Positions 14,379 to 14,644 of a stretch of 14,644 nt of DNA are shown here, one piece after another. The translations under genes and the position numbers were made by a program. Position 1 is the first letter of the stretch. The number at the start of each line of letters is the position of its first letter. This DNA comes from Treponema sp. (GTDB lineage: Bacteria; Spirochaetota; Spirochaetia; Treponematales; Breznakiellaceae), in the NCBI GenBank assembly GCA_031288575.1, contig JAITRD010000259.1, positions 1-14,644 on the forward strand. The letters run 5' to 3'. The notes below the pieces were generated by a model. It did not search any database. It saw only the letters and a program-made list of their open reading frames with translations, and was not told the DNA's origin.

Positions 14379-14532
14379 CCGGGCGGGCGGGCAAAATTCC
14401 CCAGGGGGGCACTGAGGACCCTGTGGGTCCTATACCGAAGCTTTGCATCATCCGGCCCTCTCGGGAGCAAGCCAAAGCCTCCTCGTGCAAAGCAAGCGTG
14501 ACCCCCTGGGGAAAATTTTGCCCCCCAGCCGG
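14379..14532. repeat. Second structured inverted-repeat element
   Basis: Imperfect inverted repeat with arms of about 32 bp: left 14379-14410 and right 14499-14532. Both arms contain GGGCAAAATT and CCCCAGGGGG when read inward from the left, but the right arm has two extra bases between them. The core has hairpin AGGACCC-TGT-GGGTCCT (14415-14431) and an 8-bp inverted repeat GCTTTGCA/TGCAAAGC (14440-14447 and 14486-14493). Three nested stems make a strongly structured RNA or DNA. No coding sequence is recognised inside it. Confidence 0.75.
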
Positions 14533-14586
14533 TAATTTTTGTTACGCTTCAATATTTGGCGATAAAAGTAAATGCAGGAGCCCTGT

Positions 14587-14644
14587 ATGCCTATTGACAT
14601 TCCCTTCTCCTGTATGGCAATATCTTCTATCTGTCTGTATTTTT
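14587..14644 (+). CDS. Possible start of an unidentified gene, cut by the window end
   Basis: CAGGAG (14575-14580) lies 6 nt before an ATG at 14587, and the frame stays open for 19 codons to the window end (MPIDIPFSCMAISSICLYF). Upstream, TTGTTA (14539-14544), 16 nt and GATAAA (14561-14566) could be a weak promoter. The peptide is not recognisable. A competing minus-strand start with a good ribosome site lies at 14600, running into the structured element for 50 codons; it resembles nothing either. Either or both may be chance. Confidence 0.25.
   Translation, partial: MPIDIPFSCMAISSICLYF

Noticed and set aside
12478..14532. CRISPR-like array
   Set aside because: The repeats are inverted, differ in sequence and are not regularly spaced; no cas gene is present.

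Overview
The window looks like a bacterial chromosome segment of roughly 50% GC with dense, unspliced genes and good Shine-Dalgarno sites. The flavour of the proteins suggests a spirochaete, possibly a host-associated (termite-gut type) Treponema relative. That assignment is an inference from memory of similar proteins, not a search result. There are two opposed blocks that converge near position 8300.

Left block (1-8210, + strand): an oligopeptide/dipeptide-type ABC uptake operon. It opens with the last ten codons of a substrate-binding protein whose C-terminus is nearly identical to that of a second, complete substrate-binding lipoprotein in the same operon. The order is: binding-protein tail, OppF-type ATPase, imidazolonepropionase-like amidohydrolase, complete binding lipoprotein, M20-family amidohydrolase/peptidase, permease OppB, permease OppC, ATPase OppD. 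Gaps are short (1-60 nt), so this is probably one transcript. Read together, it imports small peptides or amide-containing compounds and opens them with two unrelated cytoplasmic metal-dependent hydrolases. The OppF gene lies at the front, away from oppBCD, and there is no second oppF after oppD.

Middle (8388-10310, - strand): a MATE-family efflux pump followed two bases later by a MarR-family regulator. A near-consensus sigma-70 promoter (TTGACA, 17 nt, TAATAT) lies upstream of the pump gene. An inverted repeat covers its -10 box and start point, as expected for an autoregulated MarR-MATE pair. A small hairpin with a T-rich tail follows marR.

Right block (10384-14106, - strand): the L-rhamnose catabolic operon, transcribed rhaB (kinase), rhaA (isomerase), rhaD (aldolase). 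All three have intact catalytic residues; the aldolase and kinase residues fall at the numbering I recall for E. coli. Together they convert L-rhamnose to dihydroxyacetone phosphate and L-lactaldehyde. Rhamnose transporter, mutarotase and regulator genes are not in the window.

The most unusual content is non-coding. Between rhaB and rhaA sits a 222-bp MITE-like element with 13-bp perfect terminal inverted repeats and a candidate 7-bp target duplication. Removing it in silico restores a tight 21-nt rhaB-rhaA junction. Nested inside is a perfect 30-bp inverted repeat around a 76-nt core with its own hairpin. A second structured element with the same architecture lies upstream of rhaB (14379-14532). 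The two cores share short sequence landmarks, which suggests a family of small structured intergenic elements. I did not find a CRISPR array, tRNA, rRNA, transposase or phage gene.
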